NCBI GenBank assembly: GCA_030077755.1
Contig: JAQJZZ010000020.1
Span: 682,001-746,000 of the forward strand
Reading direction: 5' to 3'
Length of the DNA stretch: 64,000 nucleotides
DNA from: Filosporella fistucella
Taxonomy: Eukaryota; Ascomycota; Leotiomycetes; Helotiales
The first letter of the stretch is position 1. Every line of letters starts with the position of its first letter. Positions 1-13,600 of this stretch are shown piece after piece. A model generated the notes under the pieces. It searched no databases. It saw nothing but the letters and a program-made list of their open reading frames with translations, and was not told the origin of the DNA. The position numbers and the translations under genes are program-made.

Positions 1-3000
1 ATTATTGTTGACCTGAAGCGTATCTACGGAAGGAGCCACATCTGACAGATTTGGAAAGCACGTTGGGACTGTAGAATAGGGCCAGTAGAACGCAAGAAAC
101 ATTCATATTCAATATCAAATAACATCAATTGAGAAGTTAAGAAAGACTTCTCTTGAAATCCATGCCTCGAGTGCAGGCATTCTCAACGCCTACTGTGTGT
201 GAAAACAATGAATCGAAGAAGATACTAAGCTGATTAAACTGAAATGAGAAAATATCTGATGGACTCCACAAGCGTGAAGACCTTCTTTTCTATTATCTCA
301 ATTTCTCCAAAGTAGCCCTCGATGCGAATACTGGCATATTGGACAGCATGGAGAGATTGCAAGATAACGGTACTTGGTACTTCAGTACTTCGATACTTGT
401 ACCTCAACAAGGACGCCATTTCAGAGCATCAAAAACTGACAGGCGACAAACAAATGGCAATGAATGAAAATGGCCAGTAAGGAACAACTCTTCATACCGC
501 CTCTTCAATTCGTCCCTCACCGACCATTTTCAATCCAACTCCCAACACCATCGCATTTCAACCAAAGCCAGCTCGATGCCTCCCTTTCTCTTTCTCACCG
601 CCATCGGTGTACTCGACGCGCAGACCACTACACAACACACCTCACACTCCTCATCAAAGCTCAAACAAATCACCTTTCAAACTCGCCTCCCAATATCTCA
701 CCAAAAAATTCCTGTTCTGAAAAGAGATTACGAGCCTCAGCTGAGAAGCCTAATCAAGAAGGTGAAAACACCACCTGCTTACTGGTTCCAGCCAAGCGCT
801 GGCCCCGAACCGAGGACAACACTGAATTGCCAATTGCAGAGTGGGAAATCGCCCCTGACCTTTACTTCTTACCGCGTTCATGGAAGTTGAAGATTCAAAT
901 AACCAAGGCATGAGAAATACGAATGGAGATTATGGGGTGGGAATCGCATGTTGTACTTGGCGCCAGCTTAAGCTTATTCCCATTCCTTGAAAGAGAAGGT
1001 GTTCAACGCTCACTCCGAACCGACAAACACTTGCCCCTGAATATCGAATTTCTCTACACGCATCGAAACAAGAGACTGGACGAGAAGCTCCTTGGCTTCC
1101 AGCTTAAGCTTCACGAAACGGCTTGTCAGAGAGTGAAAAGAGAAGGTGATGAATATCTTTCCCGAGCCGAGACGGGTGAGGTTGTTCGCCCCTGAGCCGC
1201 CGGTCAGAGAGTCGGATTGCCATGCTGACGTTCCTCAAACAAACTAACAAATATTCCTTGGCTAGGGTAACTCCAGCTTTTGAATTTTTTATCATGATGC
1301 GAAGTTTGTTCACCAGCTGACGATTTCTATGTACCAAGTGGATACTTTTTCTGTATTGCCATCATTTCCACAAGACGGCGACAAAAAAACCGCTTTCCAT
1401 CGGCACGCCCACCTAGAAATATCGAGTAACAGAAATGCAAATTCTTCATCTTAGCCAAAATACGCTCGGCCTTTCTTCGCATCACCTTCTTCTTCCCACA
1501 GTCTGATGCCAAACTCAGAATTCCATATTGACGCCAGCAACGTAAAAATTTTCCGCTCGCTTTGAGCCTCAAGCCTTGTATTCATTCCCTACCGGTAGCT
1601 GTTCCTGTACCCGCTGGCTAAACAGGCTATGATGCCATCAAGGTCCTCTCAATCAGTCATTCTTGTCCCGAATACTCGTACGTGACTATATCAAATCCTG
1701 CATACAAATGCAAGCACCTCAAAAGCGGCTATTCGTGTGTCATAACCACGCCCTTCTCCCGTTCACCTGTTCCTCTCCTCCCAATGTAGCACGTGTATCG
1801 CCAAATTCCACTGCTCGTACAGGTACGTCCGTACCGTAGCGAAGCGCTCAACCGCACGCCTCATGACAAGGCACTCGGAACTTTTCCCGTGAACAAGGGT
1901 CTAAATTGTCTTTCCCAAGCAAAACCGTTTTCTTCTATTGCTTTTTCGCTGCCTACTAAAGTCTCTAAACCTGTCTCTCGTATAGCCCTGAATTCCTAAT
2001 TATTTGGAAGATTGTCTTTCCTTCTGCAGGTAACCTGATTCAATCCAAGCGGCGATTCCGTCCATCGCAACCCTTGACCAATACCTCCCGTCTCCTCGCT
2101 GCAAGCCATGAGATCAGGATCCAGATGCAGTAACATTCTAGAAGCACGCCACATTTTCCGTGAGAAGCCACATCACTGCATCTATCCACATTCCATCAGG
2201 CTTCCATACTTCTAGCTTATTACCCTTTTCTTCCTAGCCCCCTCATCACCCAAACAAGCCCGCCTACCTAGGTAGGTAAGATCCCTGAAGGCGGGAAAGG
2301 GAAACGGGTGGATTGTGGGCTGTTCTGTTTCTTCGGCGTCAGGCACGTAGATTAATTAATTAATTTGGGGCCAGTATGGATATCGCCTCCATTCTCTGTG
2401 TGTGTGCTACTACAGTATTATCTACCAATCAAACCGAGGCTCAGCAGGCGGTGAGACTCATCCTAGAAAATACAAGGCACGAAAAAGGCAACGCCAGAGA
2501 AGGATTGTGGAATATTCCACGCTTCCTTCTTTTTCCTTAGTGTGGAGAGAGATAGTGGCGATACCGACGATCTTTTAGATTACGTGCCTCTTGAAGTATT
2601 GTTTGATATTGATTTTGATGACTTGGCTTACTTACAGTTACGTTGAGAATCCTAGCTTAGTCTTGTCATAAGAAATGCACACTAGATATGTGAAACATTG
2701 AAGTCAAGCTTACGATATCAGAGTTTAGTTGAATTCACGATGGTGTTTCATAGAGCTGTACGAAGTAGGTTGTGGAGACGCGCGGAAATGTGTTTTTTTG
2801 GTCAGATGAGATTTTTAATGGGGGATGTTGACGGAAGGGCGGAGGTTGTTTTGAACTCTCGAGGCTGGATTTGGGTTGAGATTGTACTGTATAGATGGAG
2901 ATGATTATCAAGCAGTAGAGCACGCGATTACTAGGAGTCCATGCGTGGACGGCGTAGAAGGCGTGGAAGGCATGGAAGGAATGGTGAGATGAGGGGAGAG

Positions 3001-6000
3001 GTAAGCGCTAGGTTTGATGGTGAGTATACTCCGTTGGGTGGAGGAGGAAGGAAGTCATGTTCCTCTTCCTACGGAGTAAGACGGATATGGATCTCATTTT
3101 TAAAATCGGAACTCATATTTTCAAGGGATCGTCATTGCTGTCGCGGTTGTTGCAGGTAATAAAATAGGTATATCAATATTATTAATTCTATGCTACAATG
3201 TTTAATTTGGTATGTGAGATCTGACTTCTATCTTGAAAGCTGGAATTCGTCTCTTCATTTGCAGGTTAGCACAAATCTTGCCCATCGCCTCCTAATGTAT
3301 TACTCAGAAACCTCCCATCTTACGTGCTCACATCTCAATGCATTTCCACTTCTCAAACGCATCTCAATCCCAAGCCACTCCTCTCAAAGCAGCACTGCCA
3401 TCCCATCTCCGCTTCACATGACCATCACGACCCCAGTCCATAAACCCCCAATCTATACATATATTTCGGATAAAATCGCCCTCCATCCCCTCTCATTGGC
3501 TCCTCCTCCACCATCCAGCAAAGTGGAAATAAGGAGGGTATAAGAGAGGGGAAATGTAACCCAGGCGCTTGGGAGGCTGCTTACAATCAGCTCTCTCATC
3601 TCCAAGCCGTTGTGACTTCGTCTGAATGGTAGGTACGGAGTACAAATGGAGAATGAGGTATCTACTCCGCGCGCAGAACGGAGTGGCAGCGGAAAGAGAG
3701 ACGGAGGTACAAGATAAGCTTTCTGTTTGTGGGGATATCTGCTCTGATATCGTGATAACCTCCTCCTGCGAAAGGGGGAAAAAAAAGGGACTACGGCACG
3801 GATAAAGCCCTCGGAGATTTTTCACACGTAGTGTTTACTATTCTTATCTTTCTCCATCCTACTCTCTTTTCTCGAGGCTTGAAGTGTGATTTATCAGGCC
3901 AATACCTTTCCTCTCCTTGCACGGTACAAAATGTGATGAGGATATAAGCGAATAGCCTGATTTCCACTGTACTCAACCGTAATAATACTCTGCATGGTAT
4001 AATGAGGTGACCTTCTCTTGGGGGTTAGACTCTCTACTCCTCTATTGATGAGCACGAACGAGAAGAAAAATTAAGTTCTGACATGCCATGCTGTGCGACG
4101 TTGCTAACGCGTTGTTACGTGGACCGTTGATGCTGGAGTGACAACATGCATAGGAGTAAAATGTAGTGATCAGCGCTGTACTTCATTTCCCCGTCTCCTA
4201 GCCCCCGAAGCTCTAGAAAGAACAAAACCATCGGGGAGGGGGATGCGAATCAGTGATGCGAATCATTTCCATCGTTACTAGTAAACTTACCTGATACTTT
4301 CCGCTTCTAGCAATACAGCCGCGTATCTTCCCTTTAACATTCAGTAGTCAACTTCAAGGAAAGGTAATTTTTCGAACAGCTTATTCCCGATCTGCCACTT
4401 AAAGTTGAGACAGGTTTTGGATCGCACGATCTGTGAGAGAGAGGTCTCGGCACTTGGGTTGTTGATACTTCGCTCCCGCGGCATATGAGCCAAGTGGAGG
4501 GGTAGAGAGAGATCGTCGGTACTCACTAGATAGGTGACTTCTTGTTTTTGATACTTGGTGATGGACTAGGATAGAGAGGGAAAGGGTAGGAGATGGATGG
4601 TGTTGCGATAGGAGATAGGAGATAGTGATAGGGAAAGATGGAAAGTAAGATATATGAAAATTCATATAGAAATGTTACGATTGTAAGGTTGTAAAGGGAT
4701 AAACTATGTATTTATTAATATGGAGAACATATTTTCATTTACGGTTATAATCCCCCTTCAAATGTTTCCTGTATGCGAGGTGAGCGGGAATGCAATACTA
4801 CATTAATGTACACAGACTCTATGTCAGAGATGAAATGTAATATATGAAGCTTGTTTCCCTGGTAAGACGTCTGACATGCGTTAATGTTCGAGAAGGTTGA
4901 GGTTTCTATGCATGAAATGGTATGGCATGGAGATGATACCTATTGGAGAAGCTGGTGCTTTGTACTTTGGGTTTCTGTTTCGTAGTGAATAATATCTAGA
5001 GATATAATTCCTGCTCAACGTCCGTACAAAGTATGGTAAAGCACGATCAATTAATCAATCACACAATAAACATATATTCTTACCATTCAAGCCACCCTCT
5101 ACCGCATATTTCTCCCCTCCTGATCCCCATTCTGTGTGCTGCCTCGGGAAAATTATGCTGCTGATCAGTATCATGTTCTTTGGTGTAAAGTCTCCTGTTG
5201 GTGGCGATTGTTCATGGGTAAGGTAATGCGATAATCGGGTGTTTGGTCGCTGCGTCCAGAGGCCTCCTGTTCTGATTTCTCAAAGGCTGGATTGAATTTG
5301 ATTATTGAATACGATTAGGTGTCGATGGATAGACTGGATGAATTTCATTAATAATTGGGCTGGATATTGATGAGTACATCTGAGAGAGTGTAGGATCTTG
5401 GGATAGTGTGGAGTGGTCCCCTTTGAGGTTTGAGGGGTACTCTTGCGAATGAGAGAGACGACACCCATACACACTGAAATGAATATGCAATATTTGATTG
5501 TAAATGTGTTGGAGATGCCTTGCTTCCCTCGCCTTCTTATGTCATCATCCATCATCAATTCTCCAACACAAAACAACACACTCATTCTCTCTCTCAAACC
5601 CCTCCTCCGTCCCCAATCTGGACCATCCCCAATTTAGTTTGCACCTTCTTACCTTGACATCACGACACATCACATCGTAGCTCCGGTTCCGCGCCAAGCC
5701 AGGAACCACTGTTCCTTCTCGACCCTTGCCCATGCCCATCTCTACATCTCGAACAAGTCCTCTTGTTCCTCTCACGGTCATATTGCCAGCATAACACAAC
5801 GATCGGCCATATTTTGCTCCGGTGCAGATTTCGAAGGCGAGAAAGGGAAGCTTCAAAAGAATGCCAAGTTCCACTTGTCTGTTTTGTGTGCTACGGCCGG
5901 CACACATCCTAGTCGTATCCTCGTCACATCCCCGTTCAAAGGAAGGAGTCAAGACTCCAATAACGCCGCCTTTGTCGATGACGGGGTTCAGCACGCCAGG

Positions 6001-8204
6001 AATGCAGCAGAGAAACACATCCCGGCCGAAGAAGCATCCACTGCTTCGATACTAGACTCGATACGGCTAGCAGCGGAGGGGACTTGTTGATCGGCATCGC
6101 CCATTGGCCCTGTGCATCCACGGTTTGCGCAGATTACCAAGAAGGCGCTAGGGCTCTTCCTTCCTCATTCGCCCCTTTTGCAGGACTCAGTCTTCTAGCG
6201 TGGGCTTCTAGCTCGCCCCACAGTCGAGTGGTCTTCTCTTTCGCCGCCTTTACGCCCTTCTGAGGTTTTGGGCTGGCTTCTGGTGCTTCACTTGCTTCTG
6301 CTCGTTTTCCCGTCTCAGATTTAGAAGATGCGGATTGGTTGAGAAGCATGCAGGTCTCCACACAGTACAGACCTTAGTCTTGGCACTAGACCTTTTCTTG
6401 GCCTAGACTCTAGACGCTGCTCTTTCAGCGGGTCTGTCTGCCTTCTGTTCTACTTCGCTGTTGCTCACTCTTTTGCCTTCTCTTGAATATTTGAGTGTCA
6501 TAAAAATCCACTTGTCTCGACACAGCAAGAGCACAATCATTCTGCCACTTCGGTACAAGCAACCACACCAAAACTAGTGTGCCAGTGGATGTACTAGTCT
6601 GGGTGCTTGATTGCATTGGGTTGGATTGGGATGGCTCAGTCAACAGCGTGATAATTCTCAATCTCAGTTGTTCGGTCGTGCCTTCCCTTCCCTCCCTTCC
6701 TTCCCTTCATGGTTCAGACAGACAATACATGGTCATGGTCATGGTTCTTGTCATGGTCAATGCTTGAACTCTGAACGGACTTCCTCCTGTTCTATCATGC
6801 CAATCCAATGGAAGATATCCACAATCAACTAAACTCCAACCGCAACTGCAACTACAACTCCACTTCCACTTGCAATCACGCTCACACTTGCCTGTCCTTG
6901 TCCTCACCACCGCTCACTCTTACTCTTGCTCTTACCCTCACACTACCTACCGCCCGCTACCCTCGACACACCAACACCAGCTTTACACTATTATTCCCTG
7001 ACCACGACTACGACTACGACCACGACCATACCCACGACCAGCATCATCACTACCGCTTCTACCACCATCAACCACCCACCTCCACCACATCACCCTAATT
7101 CAATCCTCGATCCTGACACTAGGCTAACAAACGCCTCTTTCCTTTCATCTCACGGCGATTCATTCTGTGGCTGCCTCACCATACGGCCCCATTGAAACCA
7201 ATTCTTTGTCGACCTTCGAGAAGCAATCCGACTTTGAATAAGGCAAAGCCACTCACGAGACGAACGACAAGCACAAGATATCCGACAAACGAAGGATTAC
7301 CATCTCCAAAATCCAAACCTCTTTGAAGAAACATCCGTTGAACCCGAAACCCTCACCTTCTCTCCCCTCATCACGAGCTCCATCTCCATAATCATTGGCC
7401 TCACTACCTGTCATCGACCCTCATTAAGCTTTGCACCAAGACTGCACTGCCCTCTCATCTCGAAACATCCCCATTCTGACTCTATCGCCTCACCCAAACA
7501 CCACTCTTCCACCACTATATTCGAACGATTACTGTACCTTCGACTGGAAACCCTCAATACTCTCACAATCTCCTTGGCCTGATTCAATTTCCTTTCTTCG
7601 AGATACCCGGAGTTCTGTTGTCAGACTCCACCTGTTCTTTGAAAAAGTTCTTGTTTCAATAAAAGGTCTTGTTTTGCGCCTCAAGCCTGGTACCGTATTG
7701 TACACTTTAGGAAGGTCACACTCAGTCCACCGACTTCGCTGTAACAATTACACTTGCAAGGGAGCAATCGCCGCCAGGTAATCAATCCAGCCTCCATCTG
7801 CGACGTGCCTCTTCTTTCCTTCCTTTGATTACACGATCCCGTGCTTCGGGGACGCCAGTTCCAGAAACATCACAACCGACATCAACTTCTGTAGATACCC
7901 GTTTGTGCTCTGCCACAAATTGCCGTCATTGGGAATTTGTCTTTCACGACTCGGCAGACTGCGGATACGTGCAGACCACGACGTTACGACCTTTCATCTT
8001 AGACACGTTCTGCGGTGGGGTCTCTGAGACATCTTGCTGTACAGCAAACGGATCGAGGCGGTTCTTGTACAAGTAGCAGATCTTCGGCAAATGATTTCGA
8101 CGCAATAACATCCGTTTCTTTTTTTTTTACGATTGATTCGCGATCATAATTAATTTTGAGCGGTAATCCGTTTCAGGCGGAGAGAAGGAGGCCAATCTCC
8201 TCGC
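1..8204. other. Long gene-poor region, probably intergenic plus 5' leader
   Basis: No open frame here looks like a protein: the longest are about 150 codons, have no recognisable domain and compete with frames on the other strand. Visible content is a perfect 14-bp palindrome (CCTACCTAGGTAGG, 2263-2276), several TACGGAGTA-like words near 3027-3043, 3070 and 3633, a TTAA-rich run near 2350, and a C/T-rich stretch with CATGGT and CGACTA-type short repeats around 6715-7060. The C/T-rich part from about 6.6 kb onwards resembles the long pyrimidine-rich leaders of fungal regulatory genes, so it may be the promoter and leader of the RGS gene that follows. That is inference. Confidence 0.5.
6715..7085. 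repeat. Degenerate simple-sequence tract
   Basis: Imperfect short-period repeats: CATGGT units at about 6728-6760, then CAACTG/CACTTG units, then CGACTA and CGACCA units at about 7000-7040. The composition is strongly biased to C and A/T on the plus strand. The short ORFs here (Thr/His/Pro-rich) come from this bias and are not called as genes. Confidence 0.6.
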
Positions 8205-8210
8205 GTGCCC

Positions 8211-10526
8211 ATGAAATATCTTCGAAGCGCAATGCGAAGGTCGAGAAACCGAAAACCTCCTTCATTACATCTAAAAATCTCTTCAAGAGAAACATCACCC
8301 CGCTGTTCGTCGGTCCTTTCGGACTGCGACGCGGACGACGAAGGTTTCATGTCTTCAAGCGATTTCTTTCCCTCGAGGCCTCTGAGTCTAGCCATACCAT
8401 CTGGCCCATATTGTCCTCGACGACCTACATTACAAGAAGTACTTTCAAATACAGCACCACCACCATGGACGCTCAGCGCCTTCATGGCGTACCTATCACA
8501 AAACCATTGTTTGGAAACATTGGAATTCACAATGGATGCCAAACGCTACACCAAACATTATCGAGAAATGGTTGATAAAGATCCTCATACTCCAGTATCC
8601 CCACAAACTCCGGAGTGCGAATATGTGCGAATGCTATGGCAAAAACTCCTCGATGCCTACATCACACCGAATGGGCCAAGAGAAGTTAATTTACCCTCGG
8701 CTGTCCGCGACCATCTATTAAAACTTCCTTGCGAATTCACACCACCAGACCCATCAGAATTGGATCCAGCTGTAAAGATTATTTATGAATTGATGGACGA
8801 ATCTGTTTTGGTACCCTTTCTCAACTCTGTTGCTCCCTCACGTGGACCAGAAACTTTCTCCAGTCCTTGGACCTCAAATGAATCCATGTCAGATATGTAC
8901 ATGACAGGCTCACTTGATGAGCGATCTTTATCTCCAGCAAAGTCAAGGCACCAAAGAGATGGAAGCCCACCATCCAGTGGGTCTGGCCATGACATTGTCA
9001 CCCAATCCTATAATGGCGCGACCCCAAAGCCTTCGCATCAGTCTCATCTTAGCGCAGCTCTCGGACGAAGTGGTATTGCGCGTCTATCTCAACACATGAC
9101 TGGATCCTCCACAAACTCATCCGCCGAAGCCCCAGAGAGCCTCACTGATGATAGTACTGACTCACCATCCCCTTCAGGATCTGCCTTGGAACCAATGACA
9201 CCTCCAAACACACCACCAACCTCCAATGCTGGCTTTTCGGATATCTCGCCGGGTACAAGCCCTCATCATACAACAGGCGGCAGCAGCTGGAAAAAGATGG
9301 GTGCTAAACTTGGCTGGAAAAAGAGTCGTTCTGGTCACGGTTCAGGTTCCAGTACAAGTAGTGCACGCTATCCAATGACGAAGGAAGTAAGCGAGGACAG
9401 CGGCAGCGGATTATGAGGGCGACAGGTCACGTCGTCACCAAATGATATTTTTTCTATTATCCCCATTCCAGTTATTGCTCCCATGGAATATCCAATGACT
9501 GGAATTTCAACACGAGACGTTCGCAAGAAGCCAACAACTTTGGTCCACGGAGGAACAAGTTTGAAGCTTAGTGAGGGTGGGGAATCACCTGTCCTTGAAG
9601 CCCATCCTGGTTCACCTGTGGATCTAACTGGTCGTCGTCCATCACTGACGACAACAATGGCAGTGCAACGTCTTTATTTAGGGAGCGAGGCGGAATTCGA
9701 GAAATTTGAGAGAACTCAAAGACAATCGGGGAAAAAAGAAGAAGCTATCAGGAGGGATGGCGTGGCCGCAAAAGTGCATTGTCCAGTTACGAAATTGGAT
9801 AAATGTGAGAAGGATGTGAAGACGACGTTCAGAAGAGGACCGCAACCTTTTTTTATCCCCGCGAAAGTCCCAGAACAGGAGGAGATTCAGGATATCCAGG
9901 AGCTCCAAGAGCCTATTGTCATTGACGACAAATTGCCTGTACCTTTGGTCACAGATGACAAGTTGTCAGTTGATACTTCGGTTGAAAGTACAGCGATGGA
10001 CTTTGAATTCGAGGAAGATAATGGGACATGGATTTCTGCTCATCCCATTGCCCATGAATCACGAACGAGTCTTGCCACAATGACAACAGCGACAAGTACT
10101 CTTATTGAGGATCGATACAGCCATGGGACTTTGACATTGGATACAAGTGTTGCAAGTTCGGCAGCCAGTATGATGTCTTCAGCAGCAAGCATTCAATCTG
10201 CAACGACCACCAACAGTTCTGATGTCTACGGATGGGAAGAGGAATTGGATCGGAAATCTAGCATTGAATCTCGTATGGCTTGGGAACGAGAACTTGCTCG
10301 CCGTTTACCGAGCGGTGGTAGAACAATGGGACCTCGACTTCGAACCCACGAATACCAATTCAAGCGCTCTGGCACTGATGGTAGCAAACGCAAGAGCCTC
10401 CTCTACAGAGTCCTAAACTTATCCGGATCTCGCGATCGTCGCAGCTCAGCTGATGATATCGCCATGTCCGGGACGGGAAATATTACACCCGTCAACGAAT
10501 TTGCAATTCCTACTTCGTCAAATTAG
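8211..10526 (+). CDS. RGS-domain protein; reading frame interrupted by one TGA
   Basis: Regulator of G-protein signalling: such proteins speed GTP hydrolysis on heterotrimeric G-alpha subunits. The RGS box starts near the N-terminus (TLQEVL, then a Trp/Phe-rich helix AFMAYLSQNH, then LEFTMDAKRY) and continues to about LDESVLVPFLNS. The rest is a long Ser/Thr/Pro-rich tail. I place the start at the ATG at 8211; the frame is open back to 8160, and a possible acceptor (TTTCAG, ending 8176) means an upstream coding exon is possible. A TGA at 9414-9416 splits the frame into 401 and about 369 codons, yet no other stop occurs between 9417 and 10524, so both halves are in the same phase. A small intron, an error, readthrough or a truncated allele could explain it. 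Members of this group are often 700-800 residues, which favours one gene. Confidence 0.7.
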
Positions 10527-12262
10527 CGTTTTTTGGTTGAGAGCATTGCGGGCGTTTGATATGATATCTAAGAACTCGGGCATTTATTTGCACAAACTTT
10601 ATTCTTCGGCACGCCTCTTCTCGGAATAAGGGTGCCTTTCCTTCGTTTTGCATATCATGACCATGGACGGACGATACGAAAAGAGATGGAGATAGTATTT
10701 TCTCTTCTCTTCTATATTTTTCTCTTCACAATGTTTGGGAGGGACATCATATACCACCATCATCATATCATAAAAGGACATGAAAAACGGAGAGGCATTC
10801 TGAAATTTTTATCAAGGCTAATTTGGTTTGGCGCTGGGGTGTTTTGTGTTTGAGTTTTTGAGTGAGAGTGTTTTGAGAGAATGAATGACGGCTGGGTTTG
10901 ATGGATATATCCCCCGCTCTAGGAATGGGTTGGCTTTTGGTGGGTTGGGATACATGGATGGCGTTTTTGTGATGGTGCATTGCATGGATGGGATGATGAG
11001 TTTTAGTGTGAGAGAACGCGAGGAAGGCGGAGGGAGAGAAATGAGGCGATGATTGGTACGATATGATATTAGAATATAATACTTAGTACCTTTTACTTCA
11101 CATCTTCATTGTTGCTTCGTGTTGCCAACTGAAATTTGGTGCACAACATGTCCGTCGAGCAAATAAAGCAAACTCATTCAACTGCGTATTTTGACGCAGA
11201 TCGCAAGCTATCAAACAGAGCAAACTCCTTTGGGGTAAGTATCTACGTAGCTAGCCATCCTAAATCTTTTGACACACATCGCAATACCCTCGCATCTTGT
11301 CCTTTGAGCCTAAGGTGCCTGTATCCAAAGCCAATAGTATATCTTCACCTAGATTTTGTCGCACTTCGCAATACCCCCGTCGCTACCAAGGAGGAAAGCT
11401 TATGCCTAGGTAGGTAAGGCGTCTTTAAGAAGGGGGCTTGATATGTGTCGTAGACTGTTAAAGAAGGCAAATTCCTCTCAGGTTTTGCTTGATAAAGACA
11501 ATGTTTGCAACACATTGCAGTTTGGGGGAGGAGATACTGCGAACTCTTCTCCTCTGAAGCTTGGTCTCTGATGCTTGATGCAGATCGTACTCAAGTTGGA
11601 GCAGATCGATGGATAGAGCAAACTTCTTTGAAGCATTACCTCCGAAATTTGACCCAGGTAGCGCAAACTCATATCCGTGACTCCTCCAAGTAACTTTGAG
11701 ATGCAAGTAAATCGATGATGCATACATACTGCATGTCAACAACGTAAGTAAAATGCCAAGAACAGGGCAAAGCAAGACAAATGTTTATCATGGAAACTTG
11801 CATGATTAAGCTATTGACATTGAATGGGTATCATTTACGAGTTCCTCTTACACACACACATAATTTGTACAACCAGAAGATCCTTCTCTCTTTCCCTGAT
11901 TCCCATTACGTACCTACTCCTTTCTTCCGCATGTCCATTTTCCCTCACAAGTGCCAATCGCCGACAAATGGAATGTTTAGATCGGAATTTTAGTACACAG
12001 GTTCGGTGTAGGATGGGTTACCTGCAATTATACACTGCTTTGGATTTTATGTTTCGGATCAAACAGGACGAGGTAGTAGGGGAATGAATCCGTTGTAGAC
12101 TTGAAATAAAAGCTTCGAGAGTTTTGGGCAGCTCAACTCCGATTTTGCAACACACGACTTCTTGAAATGCTGCCAGATCTTGCTGTAGCTGGTTTGTGGT
12201 GTTGTATAGAAGTGACAGGCCTAAGAGAGTATATATGGTGAACAGCGTAGGATATCGAAGTC
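10527..12262. other. Intergenic, convergent (RGS gene / ARP1)
   Basis: Contains the 3' ends of two convergent genes. The only marked features are T/C-rich tracts after 10690, GT-rich runs near 10820-11050, and GCCTAGGTAGG near 11404-11414 (partner of the palindrome at 2263). No supported ORF. Confidence 0.6.
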
Positions 12263-13600
12263 TTATGTGAATTTCGTATGGATAATATCTGGATTCTCAT
12301 GCCAGTCATCGATACTGACCCACATCTATCGTATTGTCAGTATAACTATCAAGCGAGTAATTGGGCAGCTTACCTTTCTAAATGTGCTTAGTCCAGCCAG
12401 AATACTGCCACCAATCCAAGTAGAGTACTTTCTCTCTGGTGGTGCAAAGATCTTGATCCTCATATCCTTTACTGCTAGCCGTTGAACCTCATGTAGTAAC
12501 CTATCACCAAAGCCCTTTGTCAAAGTGCTACCACCAGATAGCACGATGTTTCCGAATAAGGATTTTCGAAGGTCAAGATCTGTCCGATTGATTGCATCCA
12601 CTACAATTTGGTGAATTCCAGGGTACTCCAGACCGATGATTTCTGGGTCAAACAGAATTTCAGGAGCTCTGAATCTTTCTGCGCCAACCTAGTTCCTGTT
12701 AGAATCATTCTCCAAATTTTGACCAAATACCATACCTTTATTTTATTTCCATCTGGCAAGGCATATTCAACCACTCTATTATCACCTTGCTTCCCAACTG
12801 CCGCGGCCCATTCCTTCTCTTCTTTCTTGGGATCTGCAGCTACATAGCTGACTTTCTCTTTGATCATTCTGACCACTTCCTTCTCGGCACTGGTGTGAAA
12901 CACATATCCTGACTTGCGCAGTAATAATTGCATGTACTCTGTAACATCTCGACCAGCAACATCTATTCTTCGTATCGAACTGGGCATCGCAAATCCTTCA
13001 TAGACTGGCACAGCATGAGAAACTCCATCTCCTGCGTCGAGCACGATTCCTGTGGTTCGGCCTGATGCATATAGCGACAGCACCGCTTGAATTGATGTGT
13101 ATAGAGCGGGTACATTGAAGGTTTCGAAAAGAATTTGAGCGGCGGTATCTCGATTACTTCGTGGATTGAGAGGAGGTTCTGTCAGTAGTACTGGATGCTA
13201 AAGGACTGTCAGCTTCCTACTACTTTTAAGCAAAGCCCGCCCCTTCACCATGCAAGGTGCCTGCCTCCTTTACCACAACCATCAAGTAACATACCTCTTC
13301 ACTCAGCGTCTTCAGTCCCTCTCCATACACCCATTCCCAGATCCTTTCCATATCATCCCAGTCTGTGACTATGCCGTGTTCCAGCGGGTATTTGATTTTT
13401 AATAGACCTCGTAACTCTTGTGCTCGCTGTCCAATAAACACGTCTCCTTCTAATGCGCCTGCTAACACTCTCAAATGTTTCGGCCGCCCAACAAATGATG
13501 GGAAATAACATTTTGGCAGATCATCACCTGCAAAACCCGCTCGAATTGTCCCTGATCCATTGTCTAGGACTATAGGGGCATTGTGTAGATTGTCGGCCAT
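12263..13600 (-). CDS. arp1: Actin-related protein 1 (centractin), dynactin filament subunit
   Basis: ARP1 polymerises into the short actin-like filament of dynactin, the cofactor of cytoplasmic dynein (Neurospora ro-4). Four exons on the minus strand keep frame: 13600-13295, 13197-12736, 12688-12374, 12325-12263, giving 381 residues, the family's usual length. The N-terminus carries the ARP1-type phosphate loop [33 protein letters not shown], the second loop [16 protein letters not shown], and the C-terminal actin signatures [33 protein letters not shown] and STFRK then [11 protein letters not shown] follow. Conventional actin would lack the [13 protein letters not shown] form of the subdomain 2 entry. 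Introns are 97, 47 and 48 nt, all in phase 0. A viable dynactin subunit seems certain from the intact motifs. Confidence 0.97.

Noticed and set aside
464..913. Open frame of 149 codons on the plus strand
   Set aside because: No domain or signal, overlaps another frame of similar size, composition biased by C/T-rich sequence.
5545..6018. Open frame of 157 codons on the minus strand
   Set aside because: Competes with plus-strand frames over the same bases, shows no recognisable family, and has no splice or leader context.
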